DNA of 64,000 bases from Blautia schinkii. GTDB taxonomy: Bacteria; Bacillota; Clostridia; Lachnospirales; Lachnospiraceae. Under the pieces are notes generated by a model. That model searched no databases, was not told the DNA's origin, and was given only the letters and a program-made list of their open reading frames with translations. The DNA is taken from positions 264,383 to 328,382 of the forward strand of contig NZ_JAAWUO010000001.1 in NCBI RefSeq assembly GCF_013304825.1, given 5' to 3'. A program made the position numbers and the translations under genes. Shown here piece by piece: positions 1 through 8,502 of this stretch (positions are counted from its first letter, which is position 1; every line of letters begins with the position of its first letter).

Positions 1-1
1 C

Positions 2-367
2 GATAAACAATCCAAAGGCAAAAAGCTGAAAGATCTGAAGCTTGAGGACGGAACTTATGAGACAGAAGTAACTCTTACAGGCGGTACAGGAAAAGCAACT
101 GTGGAATCTCCTGCAAAGGTAGAGATCAAGGACAAAGAAGCGACAGCGACCATCATCTGGAGCAGCCCGAATTACGATTATATGATCGTTGACGGTGAGA
201 AATATGAGCCTGTAAATAAAGACGGAAACTCTACATTTGAAATTCCGGTCAGTGTTTTTGATGCAGAGATGGAAGTGACTGCAGATACAGTGGCCATGAG
301 CACTCCTCATGAGATCGACTACACCCTGAATTTTGATTCTTCAAGCATGAAAAAGGCAGACAAATGA
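2..367 (+). CDS. C-terminal end of a NEAT-like surface protein (5' partial)
   Basis: The frame is open from the window edge, so the true start lies upstream. About 121 residues are visible: a lysine-rich stretch, then one beta-rich domain beginning near DGTYETEVTL. The order (DG-Y-V-L, PAKVEIKD, WSSPNYDYMIVDG, AMSTPHEIDY) recalls NEAT-type heme-binding Ig folds, although the classic SxxxxY haem helix is not obvious. The stop overlaps the next start (ATGA, 364-367), so it is translationally coupled to a binding-protein-dependent importer. Role as a surface haem or iron-complex receptor is inferred from this context; the fold assignment is tentative. No anchor or signal is visible in the fragment. 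Confidence 0.6.
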   Translation, partial: DKQSKGKKLKDLKLEDGTYETEVTLTGGTGKATVESPAKVEIKDKEATATIIWSSPNYDYMIVDGEKYEPVNKDGNSTFEIPVSVFDAEMEVTADTVAMSTPHEIDYTLNFDSSSMKKADK

Positions 368-1509
368 AAAAAATAATCTCCTACATATTTCTGACGATAG
401 CTCTTATCCTGGGCTGTACATCAGGCGTACAGGCAGCTGAAAAAGAGCATACGCCTGCAGATATCCCGGGACTTACTTTTGACCACAGCATGGAGCTTTC
501 CTATGCGAAAGAGTTCAATGTAGACTATTATGATGACGGCTACGCACTGATCACTATTGATCAGGAAGGACAGTTTCTTGTAGTTCCGGAGGGAAAAGAA
601 GCTCCGGAAGGCCTGGACAGTGATATCGCAGTGCTGAAACAGCCATTGGATCATATTTATATGGTGGCAACTTCCGCTATGGATCTTTTCCGCGCTATTG
701 ACGGAATCGACAGCATCAATCTTTCCGGTACAAAAGAGGACGGATGGTATATCCAGGAAGCGAAGGATGCCATGGAACAGAATAAGATGATCTATGCAGG
801 CAAATACAGTGCACCGGATTATGAGCTGATCTTAAATGAAGGCTGTGATCTGGCAATCGAGTCCACCATGATCCACCATAATCCGGAAGTTCAGGAAAAA
901 CTGGAGCAGTTTGGAATCCCTGTTATGGTAGAGCGTTCCAGCTACGAGAGCCATCCGCTTGGAAGAACAGAATGGATGAAGCTTTATGCAGTTCTCCTTG
1001 GAAAAGAAGATCTCGCAGAAAAAGTTTTCAAGGAGCAGACAGACAAGCTGGATAAAGTTCTCACAGCAGATAAGACAGACAAGACCGTAGCGTTCTTTTA
1101 TATCAACTCTGTAGGCGCAGTAAATGTGCGAAAGAGCGGAGATTATGTTTCTGAGATGATTTCTCTTGCAGGTGGCAATTATGTCCCTGAAGACACAGGA
1201 GAGAATGATAATGCCCTTTCCACCATGAATATGCAGATGGAAGAATTTTACGCGAAAGCGAAAGATGCAGATTATATCATCTACAACAGCACAATTGACG
1301 GAGAGCTGAATACTATAGATGAACTTCTTTCCAAGAGCGAGCTTCTTGCAGATTTCAAGGCTGTAAAGAACGGCAATGTCTGGTGCACAGGTAAAAATCT
1401 TTTCCAGGAGACAACGGGGCTTGGAACTATGATCGAGGATATCCACACCATGCTTACCAGTGACGATGATTCTCTGGATGAGTTGACCTATATGCATCGT
1501 CTGAAATAA
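364..1509 (+). CDS. Iron/heme-type ABC transporter substrate-binding protein
   Basis: A 381-residue extracytoplasmic binding protein of the FecB/BtuF (TroA-like) superfamily. The N-terminus is a signal peptide; cleavage could be at a lipobox-like ILGC (residue 18) or after VQA. Body features fit the family: a first lobe with DLAIESTMIHHNPEV, a linking helix around the KLYAVLLGKEDLAEKVF segment, and a second lobe ending in a YMHRLK tail. It would capture the ligand outside the membrane and deliver it to the permease encoded next. Ligand is not shown by sequence; the upstream NEAT-like domain favours heme or an iron complex. The start overlaps the preceding stop by four bases. Confidence 0.82.
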   Translation: MKKIISYIFLTIALILGCTSGVQAAEKEHTPADIPGLTFDHSMELSYAKEFNVDYYDDGYALITIDQEGQFLVVPEGKEAPEGLDSDIAVLKQPLDHIYMVATSAMDLFRAIDGIDSINLSGTKEDGWYIQEAKDAMEQNKMIYAGKYSAPDYELILNEGCDLAIESTMIHHNPEVQEKLEQFGIPVMVERSSYESHPLGRTEWMKLYAVLLGKEDLAEKVFKEQTDKLDKVLTADKTDKTVAFFYINSVGAVNVRKSGDYVSEMISLAGGNYVPEDTGENDNALSTMNMQMEEFYAKAKDADYIIYNSTIDGELNTIDELLSKSELLADFKAVKNGNVWCTGKNLFQETTGLGTMIEDIHTMLTSDDDSLDELTYMHRLK

Positions 1510-1536
1510 ATAAAAATACTATTAAAACCAGGAAAA

Positions 1537-1571
1537 CAGATTGGGCGGATTGAGAAGATCCGCCTGATCTG
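1537..1571 (+). other. Intercistronic hairpin between binding protein and permease genes
   Basis: An imperfect stem pairs CAGATT..GCGGAT with ATCCGC..GATCTG around a short loop and is not followed by a T tract. Such hairpins behind binding-protein genes usually stabilise the upstream message or damp readthrough. Function here is inferred. Confidence 0.45.
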
Positions 1572-1605
1572 CTATAAATAAACACGGAGGGAGACATACA
1601 GAAAA

Positions 1606-2625
1606 ATGAACGACCGAAAACGTGCAGTCCGATACGGAATCTCATTTGTGATTCTTGCAGTACTGCTGATAATTTTATTTATATGGAATGTAAATTCCGG
1701 AAGTATCCATCTCTCTGTGAATGAGATCCTGAATATCATATTCAAACGTCAGGGAGATCAGACTTCCTATAATATTGTGTGGGAGATCCGTCTTCCGCGA
1801 ATTCTGGCAGTTATCATCCTGGGTGGGGCATTGTCTGTATCCGGATTTCTGCTGCAGACATTTTTTAACAACCCTATTGCAGGACCGTTTGTACTGGGTA
1901 TTTCTTCCGGAGCCAAGCTGATCGTGGCACTGCTGATGATCTTTCTTTTAAGCAGATCCGTATCCATCGGTTCCGGAGCCATGATCCTGGCTGCTTTTGC
2001 AGGTTCCATGATTTCCATGGGCTTTGTTCTCCTTGTGGCAAAAAAAGTCCACAACATGTCCATGCTGGTTATCAGTGGTGTTATGATCGGTTACATTTGC
2101 TCAGCCATCACGGATTTTGTGGTGACATTTGCGGACGATTCCAATATCGTCAACCTCCACAACTGGTCTCTGGGAAGCTTTTCCGGTATGACCTGGGGCA
2201 ATGTGCGGACAATGGTCGTGGTGGTACTGATTACCATGGTAATCGTATTTTTTATGTCAAAACCCATTAGCGCATACCAGCTGGGAGAGACTTACGCTCA
2301 GAATATGGGAGTAAATATCAAGCTGTTCCGGATTCTTCTGATCCTGCTTTCCAGTATTCTCTCTGCCTGTGTTACTGCTTTTGCAGGACCGATCTCCTTC
2401 GTTGGAATCGCAGTTCCCCACATTGCAAAAAGCCTTCTGAAAACAGCAAAGCCGATCCTTGTAATCCCGGCCTGTTTTCTTGGGGGTGCGGTGTTCTGTC
2501 TGTTCTGCGACCTGATCGCAAGAACTGTTTTTGCACCGACAGAGCTCAGCATCAGTTCTGTAACGGCGGTATTCGGAGCACCGGTGGTTATCTATATTAT
2601 GATTCGCAGACAACAGAGGATATAA
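1606..2625 (+). CDS. FecCD/BtuC-family ABC transporter permease
   Basis: A 339-residue polytopic membrane protein of the FecCD family, normal length for the group, with about nine to ten hydrophobic segments. Family hallmarks visible are RLPRILAVIILGGALSVSG near residue 62, NPIAGPFVLGISSGAKL, and GPISFVGIAVPHIAK, the cytoplasmic loop contacting the ATPase. It would form the dimeric channel for the iron/heme importer. The ribosome site GGAGGG (1586-1591) is about 14 bases from the ATG, longer than usual, so translation may be modest relative to the binding protein. The ATPase gene follows after three bases. Confidence 0.88.
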   Translation: MNDRKRAVRYGISFVILAVLLIILFIWNVNSGSIHLSVNEILNIIFKRQGDQTSYNIVWEIRLPRILAVIILGGALSVSGFLLQTFFNNPIAGPFVLGISSGAKLIVALLMIFLLSRSVSIGSGAMILAAFAGSMISMGFVLLVAKKVHNMSMLVISGVMIGYICSAITDFVVTFADDSNIVNLHNWSLGSFSGMTWGNVRTMVVVVLITMVIVFFMSKPISAYQLGETYAQNMGVNIKLFRILLILLSSILSACVTAFAGPISFVGIAVPHIAKSLLKTAKPILVIPACFLGGAVFCLFCDLIARTVFAPTELSISSVTAVFGAPVVIYIMIRRQQRI

Positions 2626-2628
2626 AAG

Positions 2629-3732
2629 ATGAAATCATATTTTTTCTATACAGATCAGCTTACTGTAGGTTATGATGGAAAACCGCTGATCAAAGAGATC
2701 AATATCAGACTGAACAAAGGCGAGATCCTGACACTGATCGGCCCAAACGGAGCTGGTAAATCCACGATACTGAAAAGCATCACAAGACAGCTTTCCCTGA
2801 TCAGTGGTACTGTTTATCTGGAACAGGCTGAAATGAGCCGTATGACAAATAAAGAAGTTTCAAGGAAGCTGGCTGTTGTGCTTACTGAACGGATGCGCCC
2901 GGAACTTATGACATGTGAAGATGTAGTAGCAACCGGACGTTATCCTTATACAGGAACCTTGGGGATTCTTTCTGAGGAGGATAAAAAGAAGGTTCAGAAT
3001 GCAATGGAAATGGTTCACGCATGGGACTTAAAAGACCGGGATTTTACAGCGATCAGTGATGGACAGAGACAGAGGATCCTTCTGGCGAGAGCAATCTGCC
3101 AGGAGCCGGAGATCATTATCCTGGATGAACCTACCTCCTTTCTGGATATCCGCCATAAGCTGGAACTTCTTGCTATCCTCAAAAAGATGGTACTGGAAAA
3201 ACAGGTGACAGTAATCATGTCTCTTCATGAGCTGGATCTTGCCCAGAAGATATCCGATCAGGTGATCTGTGTTCACGGAGATTACATTGAAAAATACGGC
3301 GCACCGGAAGAGATTTTTACATCAGATTATATTAAGAATCTTTACGGAATTACCCGCGGAAGCTATAATGCAGAGTTTGGATGTGTGGAGATGGAGCCGC
3401 CATCCGGAGAACCGGAGATATTTGTGATCGGAGGCAACGGAAGTGGGATTCCGGTATATCGTAAACTTCAGAGACAGGGAATTCCTTTTATCACAGGAGT
3501 TCTTCATACCAATGATGCGGATTATCAGGTGGCAAGGGAGCTTGCCGGTAAGGTGATAGCAGAGAAACCTTTTGAGTGCATTTCACGGGAGAATTATCAG
3601 AAGGCACTGGAAGCCATGAAAAAATGTCGGGAAGTTTACTGCCCGCTGAAAGATTTCGGCACCATGAATGCCGGAAATCAGGAATTGCTGAAAGAAGCGG
3701 AAAAGTTGGGAAAATTAAAGAAAATCGGATAA
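2629..3732 (+). CDS. Iron/heme ABC transporter ATPase with extra C-terminal domain
   Basis: A FecE/BtuD-type ATPase of 367 residues. Walker A is GPNGAGKST (38-46), the signature is SDGQRQR (143-149, the usual second G replaced by D), and Walker B is IIILDEPTS near 165. The ATPase domain ends around residue 260, which is the usual family length. The remaining roughly 105 residues start with EIFVIGGNGSGIPVYRKL and resemble a small Rossmann-like alpha/beta domain; I do not recognise it. Adjacent to its permease, last gene of the operon. The extra domain could sense a ligand or regulate ATPase activity; that is inference. Confidence 0.86.
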   Translation: MKSYFFYTDQLTVGYDGKPLIKEINIRLNKGEILTLIGPNGAGKSTILKSITRQLSLISGTVYLEQAEMSRMTNKEVSRKLAVVLTERMRPELMTCEDVVATGRYPYTGTLGILSEEDKKKVQNAMEMVHAWDLKDRDFTAISDGQRQRILLARAICQEPEIIILDEPTSFLDIRHKLELLAILKKMVLEKQVTVIMSLHELDLAQKISDQVICVHGDYIEKYGAPEEIFTSDYIKNLYGITRGSYNAEFGCVEMEPPSGEPEIFVIGGNGSGIPVYRKLQRQGIPFITGVLHTNDADYQVARELAGKVIAEKPFECISRENYQKALEAMKKCREVYCPLKDFGTMNAGNQELLKEAEKLGKLKKIG

Positions 3733-3769
3733 TATCTATATGGAGCGACAGGATATTTGGTATTTGGAG

Positions 3770-3914
3770 GTTACTGTTCACTGGCAATGTTCCGCGAGGT
3801 GTTTTTTGTGAGCGAAGGTCACAGAAAACCCGAGACATACCGCGCGAATTTATGCAATTAGCATAAATTCTGTGCATCGCGAAGCGTGTTACTGAGAACG
3901 GAGTGAACAGTAAC
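3770..3914 (+). mobile_element. 145-bp MITE-like palindromic element with target duplication
   Basis: The ends are a perfect 13-bp inverted repeat, GTTACTGTTCACT at 3770-3782 and its complement at 3902-3914. Directly outside lie identical 8-bp copies of ATTTGGAG (3762-3769 and 3915-3922), as expected of a target-site duplication. Inside are a hairpin built on TCACAGAAAA around 3800-3830 and a 9-bp palindrome flanking AATTA at 3847-3869. No protein is encoded. A related core recurs at about 57.2 kb. It sits between the transporter stop and a terminator. A non-autonomous element moved by a transposase elsewhere is the simplest reading. Confidence 0.75.
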
Positions 3915-3922
3915 ATTTGGAG

Positions 3923-3951
3923 AGACCATTTCTCAGAGATGGTCTTTTTTT
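3923..3951 (+). terminator. Rho-independent terminator of the iron/heme operon
   Basis: AGACCAT pairs with ATGGTCT around a nine-base loop and runs into seven T. It follows the mobile element, which therefore inserted between the last gene and its terminator. Confidence 0.75.
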
Positions 3952-3953
3952 AA

Positions 3954-3983
3954 TTACAAATATCTATACAACTGTGTTATAAT
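3954..3983 (+). promoter_or_regulatory. Sigma-A promoter for the DUF1002 gene
   Basis: TTACAA (3954-3959), 18-base spacer, perfect TATAAT (3978-3983). The gene start is about 96 bases downstream. Confidence 0.6.
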
Positions 3984-4079
3984 ATGAAACAGAAAAAACG
4001 TCAGTAAACTTATAGCAGCAGTTTATAAAAAAGCTATAGTACAATTAACCTGAAAAGTCATAAATTGGAGGGAAATTCA

Positions 4080-5678
4080 ATGAAGAAAAGAAATTTGATC
4101 GCAGCATTACTCTGCAGTGCATGCCTTGTTGCGGGCAGCGTAAATCCAGTAATGGCAGATGCAGCCAGAGTTGTAACACTTGGTGCAGACCTTACAGATG
4201 CACAGAAACAGACTATGATGAAATATTTTAATGTAAGTTCTGATCAGGTACAGATCATGACCATTACCAATCAGGATGAGCATAACCATCTGGACAATAT
4301 CGCACCGCAGTCTCAGATCGGTACCAGAACTTTGAGCTGTGCATATGTGAAGCCTACACAGTCCGGAGGAATCAAGGTACGTACTGCGAACCTGAACTGG
4401 GTAACAGGTAATATGATCGCAACCACACTTTCCACATCTGGCGTAAAGAACTGTGAAGTTGTTGCAGCCTGCCCGATGGAAGTATCCGGAACAGGTGCTC
4501 TTACAGGTATCCAGATGGCATATGAGCAGGCCAGTGGAAAGAAGCTTGACGAGACCAAGACAAAACTTGCAAACGAAGAGATGGTAGTTACCGGAAATCT
4601 TGCAGATCAGGTTGGAAAGAATGAGGCAACTACAGTTGTAAACCAGTCCAAGATGGACGTGATCCAGAACAATGTTCAGAATGCAGATGAGATCCAGAAT
4701 ATTGTTATCAATGTGGCAGAGCAGAACAATGTTTCTGTAAGCCAGGAGGAGATTGACAAGATCGTATCTCTTCTCGAGAAGATTGCAGAGCAGGGCTACA
4801 ATTACGATGATGTAAAAGAAACTCTGGAGCAGGTTAATGAGAACACAACCGGCCAGGCGTCTTCAGGTGATGATACTCTGGACGGAGAGAACAAAGATGA
4901 TACTGTAGAGGTTGACGGTGATTCAGATGATATCACAAACAGTGTAGATGACAGCGTACTTGGCGATGATGTGATCCAGAGTTCTACAGAAGATCCCACA
5001 CTTGAGATCGAGACAGATAATTCTTCAGACAGCAGTGACGGAAACGGAACAGGAATCCCGGATGCAACAGATGACGGAACTTACAGCGGCAGCTCTGATG
5101 AGAGCACATCTGACGAAAGCGGCAGCTCTGATGAGAGCACATCTGACGAAAGCGGCAGCTCTGATGAGAGTGCATCTGATGAGGCTGCATCCACAGAGAC
5201 TGACAGCACAGAACCTGATACTTCTGTACTCAGCGAGGAAGCCAGAAATAATTATGATAAATTTGCACTTTTTGCAAAAGGAGAGTATGAGGGAGATCCA
5301 GATTCTCTTCTTGCAGCAACTGAGAATACAGAAGAAGCTGCAACAGTGACACTGGATGAGCAGACAGGTAAGAATCTGGCTGCTACAGTTGAGAAGGACT
5401 ACTACGATATCCTCAATAATGGAACAGATTCCTATGAGGCAGATGGAACTGAAACTTACCAGAGCACAGAGCTTAACATGATGGATAAGAAGCTTAAGAA
5501 GCTTTTTGGTATTGACGATTCCGAGGAGGATACAGATGTTACAGACGAGACTAAAGCCCTTCTTGCTGATGTCACAGAGGAAGATAAAAAGACTCTCTAT
5601 AAAGACACTATAAAATTTCTTGCAGGACTTTATGGTGAGAGTACAGATTCTGCAGCAGATGAGTCTGCAGCAGAATAA
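4080..5678 (+). CDS. Secreted DUF1002 protein with acidic Ser/Asp repeats
   Basis: The ATG at 4080 has GGAGGG eight bases before it, so the upstream in-frame TTG at 4065 is rejected; 532 residues. A signal peptide (MKKRNLIAALLCSACLVAGS, cleavage near VMA-DA) precedes a DUF1002 domain over roughly residues 25-265, recognised by VVTLGADLTDAQKQ, MMKYFNV and NIVINVAEQNNVSVSQEEI. A very acidic linker follows with 11-residue repeats GSSDESTSDES, then a C-terminal segment with YDKFALFAKGEYEGDPDSL. Function of the family is unknown; it is common and often abundant in Firmicute secretomes. Monocistronic with its own promoter and terminator. Confidence 0.8.
   Translation: MKKRNLIAALLCSACLVAGSVNPVMADAARVVTLGADLTDAQKQTMMKYFNVSSDQVQIMTITNQDEHNHLDNIAPQSQIGTRTLSCAYVKPTQSGGIKVRTANLNWVTGNMIATTLSTSGVKNCEVVAACPMEVSGTGALTGIQMAYEQASGKKLDETKTKLANEEMVVTGNLADQVGKNEATTVVNQSKMDVIQNNVQNADEIQNIVINVAEQNNVSVSQEEIDKIVSLLEKIAEQGYNYDDVKETLEQVNENTTGQASSGDDTLDGENKDDTVEVDGDSDDITNSVDDSVLGDDVIQSSTEDPTLEIETDNSSDSSDGNGTGIPDATDDGTYSGSSDESTSDESGSSDESTSDESGSSDESASDEAASTETDSTEPDTSVLSEEARNNYDKFALFAKGEYEGDPDSLLAATENTEEAATVTLDEQTGKNLAATVEKDYYDILNNGTDSYEADGTETYQSTELNMMDKKLKKLFGIDDSEEDTDVTDETKALLADVTEEDKKTLYKDTIKFLAGLYGESTDSAADESAAE
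5088..5183 (+). repeat. 33-bp in-frame tandem repeat, about 2.9 copies
   Basis: Two identical 33-bp units (5088-5120 and 5121-5153) and a diverged third encode the Ser/Asp/Glu-rich linker of the DUF1002 protein. In-frame units of this kind vary in number by slippage. Confidence 0.85.
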
Positions 5679-5712
5679 TATCAGAACAGCATTTTATTAA
5701 AAAATCAAGTAT

Positions 5713-5755
5713 GACCCGCGGCAGAAGTTTTTTAACCTTCTGCTGCGGGTCTTTT
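5713..5755 (+). terminator. Rho-independent terminator of the DUF1002 gene
   Basis: GACCCGC-GCAGAAG pairs with CTTCTGC-GCGGGTC, followed by TTTT. Confidence 0.85.
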
Positions 5756-5992
5756 ATATAAGAAAAATATCTGCCGGATAAGTATTCGGGGAACTCTGTT
5801 AAAGGAATCGGACAAGTTCGCAGCTTATGAAATTTCTGTGATTTATATTAAGGATTTGGGTAAGCACTGGAAAAATGATTTTTTCTGTGATAGAATTGTC
5901 CTTAAATTGGTTTATACACAGGCAGTGAGAGGAATTTATCCAATTTATTTCTGCGCTGCCTCGGGAAATGAGAAAGGGAAAAGGTAGAATTT
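5756..5992 (+). promoter_or_regulatory. Leader region of the rRNA methyltransferase gene
   Basis: No coding sequence seen. An extended -10 element TGATAGAAT lies at 5888-5896 without a good -35. The resulting leader of about 90 bases holds a 7-bp hairpin (GGCAGTG near 5921 with CGCTGCC near 5955). Confidence 0.35.
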
Positions 5993-7195
5993 ATGAGCCT
6001 GGCAGTAGTAACATTAAAAAAAGGCGAAGGAAGATTTCTGAAATCAGGAGGCCTATGGGTATATGATAATGAAATTTCAAGTATCATGGGAAGTTTTAAT
6101 AACGGAGATATTGTGCTGGTTCACGATTTTGACGGTTATCCCATGGGAAGAGGGTTTATCAACACCAATTCCAAGATCGCGGTTCGTATGCTTACCAGAG
6201 ACGAACATACAGAGATCAACGAAGAATTTTTGAAACAGCGTGTCCGTGACGCATGGGATTACCGCAGGAAAGTGGTAGATACCGGAAGCTGCCGTATCAT
6301 CTTCGGTGAGGCTGATTTTCTTCCGGGACTTGTTGTGGACAAGTTTTCGGATGTTCTTGTCGTACAGTCCCTGGCTCTGGGAATCGATCGCCTGAAAGAC
6401 ACCATTATCCGCGTGCTGAGAGAGATCCTGGAAGAAGACGGGATCCATATCAGAGGCGTGTATGAGAGAAGTGACGCGAAAGTACGCCGCCAGGAAGGAA
6501 TGGAACTTACCAAGGGATTTATCGGAGAAGAATTTCCGACCATCGTTCAGATCGAAGAAAATGGCGTGAAATACGAAGTAGATATCAAAGACGGACAGAA
6601 AACAGGATTTTTCCTGGATCAGAAATATAACCGTCTGGCGATCCAGAGACTCTGTAAAGGAGCAAAAGTTCTGGACTGCTTCACCCATACAGGATCTTTT
6701 GCCCTCAATGCGGGAATTGCAGGGGCTAAGAGTGTAACGGGTGTAGATGCTTCTGAGACAGCTGTAAAGCAGGCAACACGCAACGCAGAACTTAACGGGC
6801 TGGACAGGAAAGTGAAATTCATCTGCGAGGATGTTTTTGAGCTGCTTCCTGAGCTTGAGGAGAAAGGTGAGAAGTTTGATGTGGTTATCCTTGACCCGCC
6901 GGCTTTCACGAAATCCAGAAGCTCTGTGAAGAATGCAGTAAAAGGATACCGTGAAATCAATCTCCGTGCTATGCGTCTTGTAAAAGACGGCGGCTTTCTG
7001 GCAACCTGCTCCTGTTCTCATTTTATGACATATGAGCTTTTTACACAGACCATCGGACAGGCAGCGAAGAACGTTCATAAGAGACTGCGTCAGGTAGAAT
7101 ACCGCACACAGGCTCCGGATCATCCGATCCTCTGGTCAGCAGACGAGTCCTATTATCTGAAATTCTACATTTTCCAGGTATGCAATGACAGATAA
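5993..7195 (+). CDS. rlmI: Class I SAM-dependent 23S rRNA methyltransferase (RlmI family)
   Basis: A 400-residue protein close to the length of E. coli RlmI (396), which makes m5C1962 in 23S rRNA. Residues 1-75 form a PUA domain (GEGRFLKSGGLWVYDNEI). The Rossmann fold shows the SAM motif VLDCFTHTGSFALNAG near 223, an acidic motif GVDASETAVKQA, the NPPY-like DPPAF near 302 and the TCSCSHFM segment holding the probable catalytic cysteine. RNA target is assigned by family only. It appears to have its own leader and to be followed by a separate gene pair after 43 bases. Confidence 0.87.
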   Translation: MSLAVVTLKKGEGRFLKSGGLWVYDNEISSIMGSFNNGDIVLVHDFDGYPMGRGFINTNSKIAVRMLTRDEHTEINEEFLKQRVRDAWDYRRKVVDTGSCRIIFGEADFLPGLVVDKFSDVLVVQSLALGIDRLKDTIIRVLREILEEDGIHIRGVYERSDAKVRRQEGMELTKGFIGEEFPTIVQIEENGVKYEVDIKDGQKTGFFLDQKYNRLAIQRLCKGAKVLDCFTHTGSFALNAGIAGAKSVTGVDASETAVKQATRNAELNGLDRKVKFICEDVFELLPELEEKGEKFDVVILDPPAFTKSRSSVKNAVKGYREINLRAMRLVKDGGFLATCSCSHFMTYELFTQTIGQAAKNVHKRLRQVEYRTQAPDHPILWSADESYYLKFYIFQVCNDR

Positions 7196-7238
7196 GAACT
7201 GTCATTGTGAGAGGTAAATGTAAAGGAGACAGATTTTT

Positions 7239-7652
7239 ATGAGAGACAAATTTAATAAATTTATGCAGGGACGTTACGGTGTGGATGAGCTTTCCAGATT
7301 TACGATGGGAGTTGCCCTGGCACTTATCATACTGACTATGTTTGTGAACATTGTAAACCGCAGTGTAGGAAGTGTGCTTGATTTCCTGGGAATCGCGGCT
7401 ATCGTGTATGCGTATTTCCGTATTTTTTCCAGAAATATCCAGCAGCGTTATGCAGAGAACCAGAAATATCTTCAGATGACATCGAAGCTCCGTCTTCGTT
7501 TCAATAAAGAAAAGAATTTAATGAAACAGAGAAAAACTCATCACATCTACGCCTGTCCGGGCTGCGGACAGAAGATCCGTATTCCACGAGGCAAGGGAAA
7601 AATCGAGATCGAATGTCCCAAATGCCATACGAAATTTGTAAAGAGGAGCTGA
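7239..7652 (+). CDS. Small membrane protein with C-terminal zinc ribbon
   Basis: A 137-residue protein. Two hydrophobic segments (about 27-45 and 48-63) are followed by a basic helix and a C-terminal zinc ribbon with paired CPGC (about 105) and CPKC (about 128), typical of transcription-factor-like ribbons. The family is widespread in Lachnospiraceae as hypothetical; I do not know its function. The next gene starts one base after its stop, so the two are probably co-translated. The ribbon would face the cytoplasm. Confidence 0.7.
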   Translation: MRDKFNKFMQGRYGVDELSRFTMGVALALIILTMFVNIVNRSVGSVLDFLGIAAIVYAYFRIFSRNIQQRYAENQKYLQMTSKLRLRFNKEKNLMKQRKTHHIYACPGCGQKIRIPRGKGKIEIECPKCHTKFVKRS

Positions 7653-7653
7653 C

Positions 7654-8502
7654 ATGTTTGGATATGTGACAGTCAACAAACCTGAGATCAAATTCAAAGA
7701 TTTTGATATGTACCGCTCTTTTTACTGCGGCCTGTGCCGGGAGCTGCGGGAGCGTTACGGGATTCCGGGACAGGTATCCCTGACCTATGATATGACCTTT
7801 GTGGTGCTGCTTTTAAGCGGGCTTTATGAGCCGCCTACCAGAAAGGGAAAATCCCGTTGTGCCGTCCATCCGCTGAAAGCGCAGCCTGTGCGGAAAAACG
7901 AAGTGACAGAGTACTGCGCAGATATGAATGTGATCCTTTCTTATTATAAGTGTATGGATGACTGGCAGGATGAAAGAAAGCCTTTCCGTTATGCCTATGC
8001 CACTCTTCTTAAGAATATCGGTCGGAAGCACATGTCGGGTTATCCGGAGAAAATGCGCAGGATTCAGGAAACACTTTCAGAGCTTTCCGGGCTGGAGAAA
8101 GAAGGAGAGACAGATGTGGATCTGGTAGCCGGCTGCTCCGGCAGGATCATGGAAGAGATTCTGGCTTTTCGTGAGGATATGTGGGAATCCTCTCTTCGCA
8201 GAATGGGCTTTTACCTGGGAAAATTTATTTACATCCTGGATGCCTACGATGATGTGGAGAAAGACGCAGAAAACGGAAATTACAATCCGTTTCTCAAAAA
8301 ATATAAGATGGAAGGGTTCGAGGAGGAGATCCGCAGGATGCTGGTCATGATGCTTTCCGAGGCATGCAGGGAATTCGAGAAACTTCCTGTTATCCGTTAT
8401 GGAGATATCCTCCGAAATATTTTATATTCCGGCGTGTGGTGCCGTTTTACGGCAATCGGACAGAAGCGCAAGGGAGAACGGGAGAAAGAAAAACAATGTT
8501 AG
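7654..8502 (+). CDS. DUF5685 family protein
   Basis: A 282-residue soluble protein starting [18 protein letters not shown], followed by [17 protein letters not shown] with a CxxC pair, which is the hallmark of DUF5685. Helical throughout; a second CAVHPLK cysteine/histidine site suggests metal binding, and [18 protein letters not shown] recalls the aspartate-rich helices of prenyl synthases, but no enzyme activity can be claimed. It is sandwiched between the zinc-ribbon membrane protein and the J-domain gene, whose start overlaps this stop by seven bases. This trio is a probable operon. Confidence 0.72.
   Translation: MFGYVTVNKPEIKFKDFDMYRSFYCGLCRELRERYGIPGQVSLTYDMTFVVLLLSGLYEPPTRKGKSRCAVHPLKAQPVRKNEVTEYCADMNVILSYYKCMDDWQDERKPFRYAYATLLKNIGRKHMSGYPEKMRRIQETLSELSGLEKEGETDVDLVAGCSGRIMEEILAFREDMWESSLRRMGFYLGKFIYILDAYDDVEKDAENGNYNPFLKKYKMEGFEEEIRRMLVMMLSEACREFEKLPVIRYGDILRNILYSGVWCRFTAIGQKRKGEREKEKQC

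Noticed and set aside
3576..3866. Open frame spanning the transporter end and the palindromic element
   Set aside because: It is out of frame with the conserved ATPase and its sequence has no protein character.
5088..5183. Regular repeats considered as a CRISPR array
   Set aside because: Units are contiguous and in frame inside the DUF1002 coding sequence, with no spacers.
6077..7123. 348-residue frame antisense to the rRNA methyltransferase
   Set aside because: Shadow of a conserved gene; no ribosome site or protein-like pattern.
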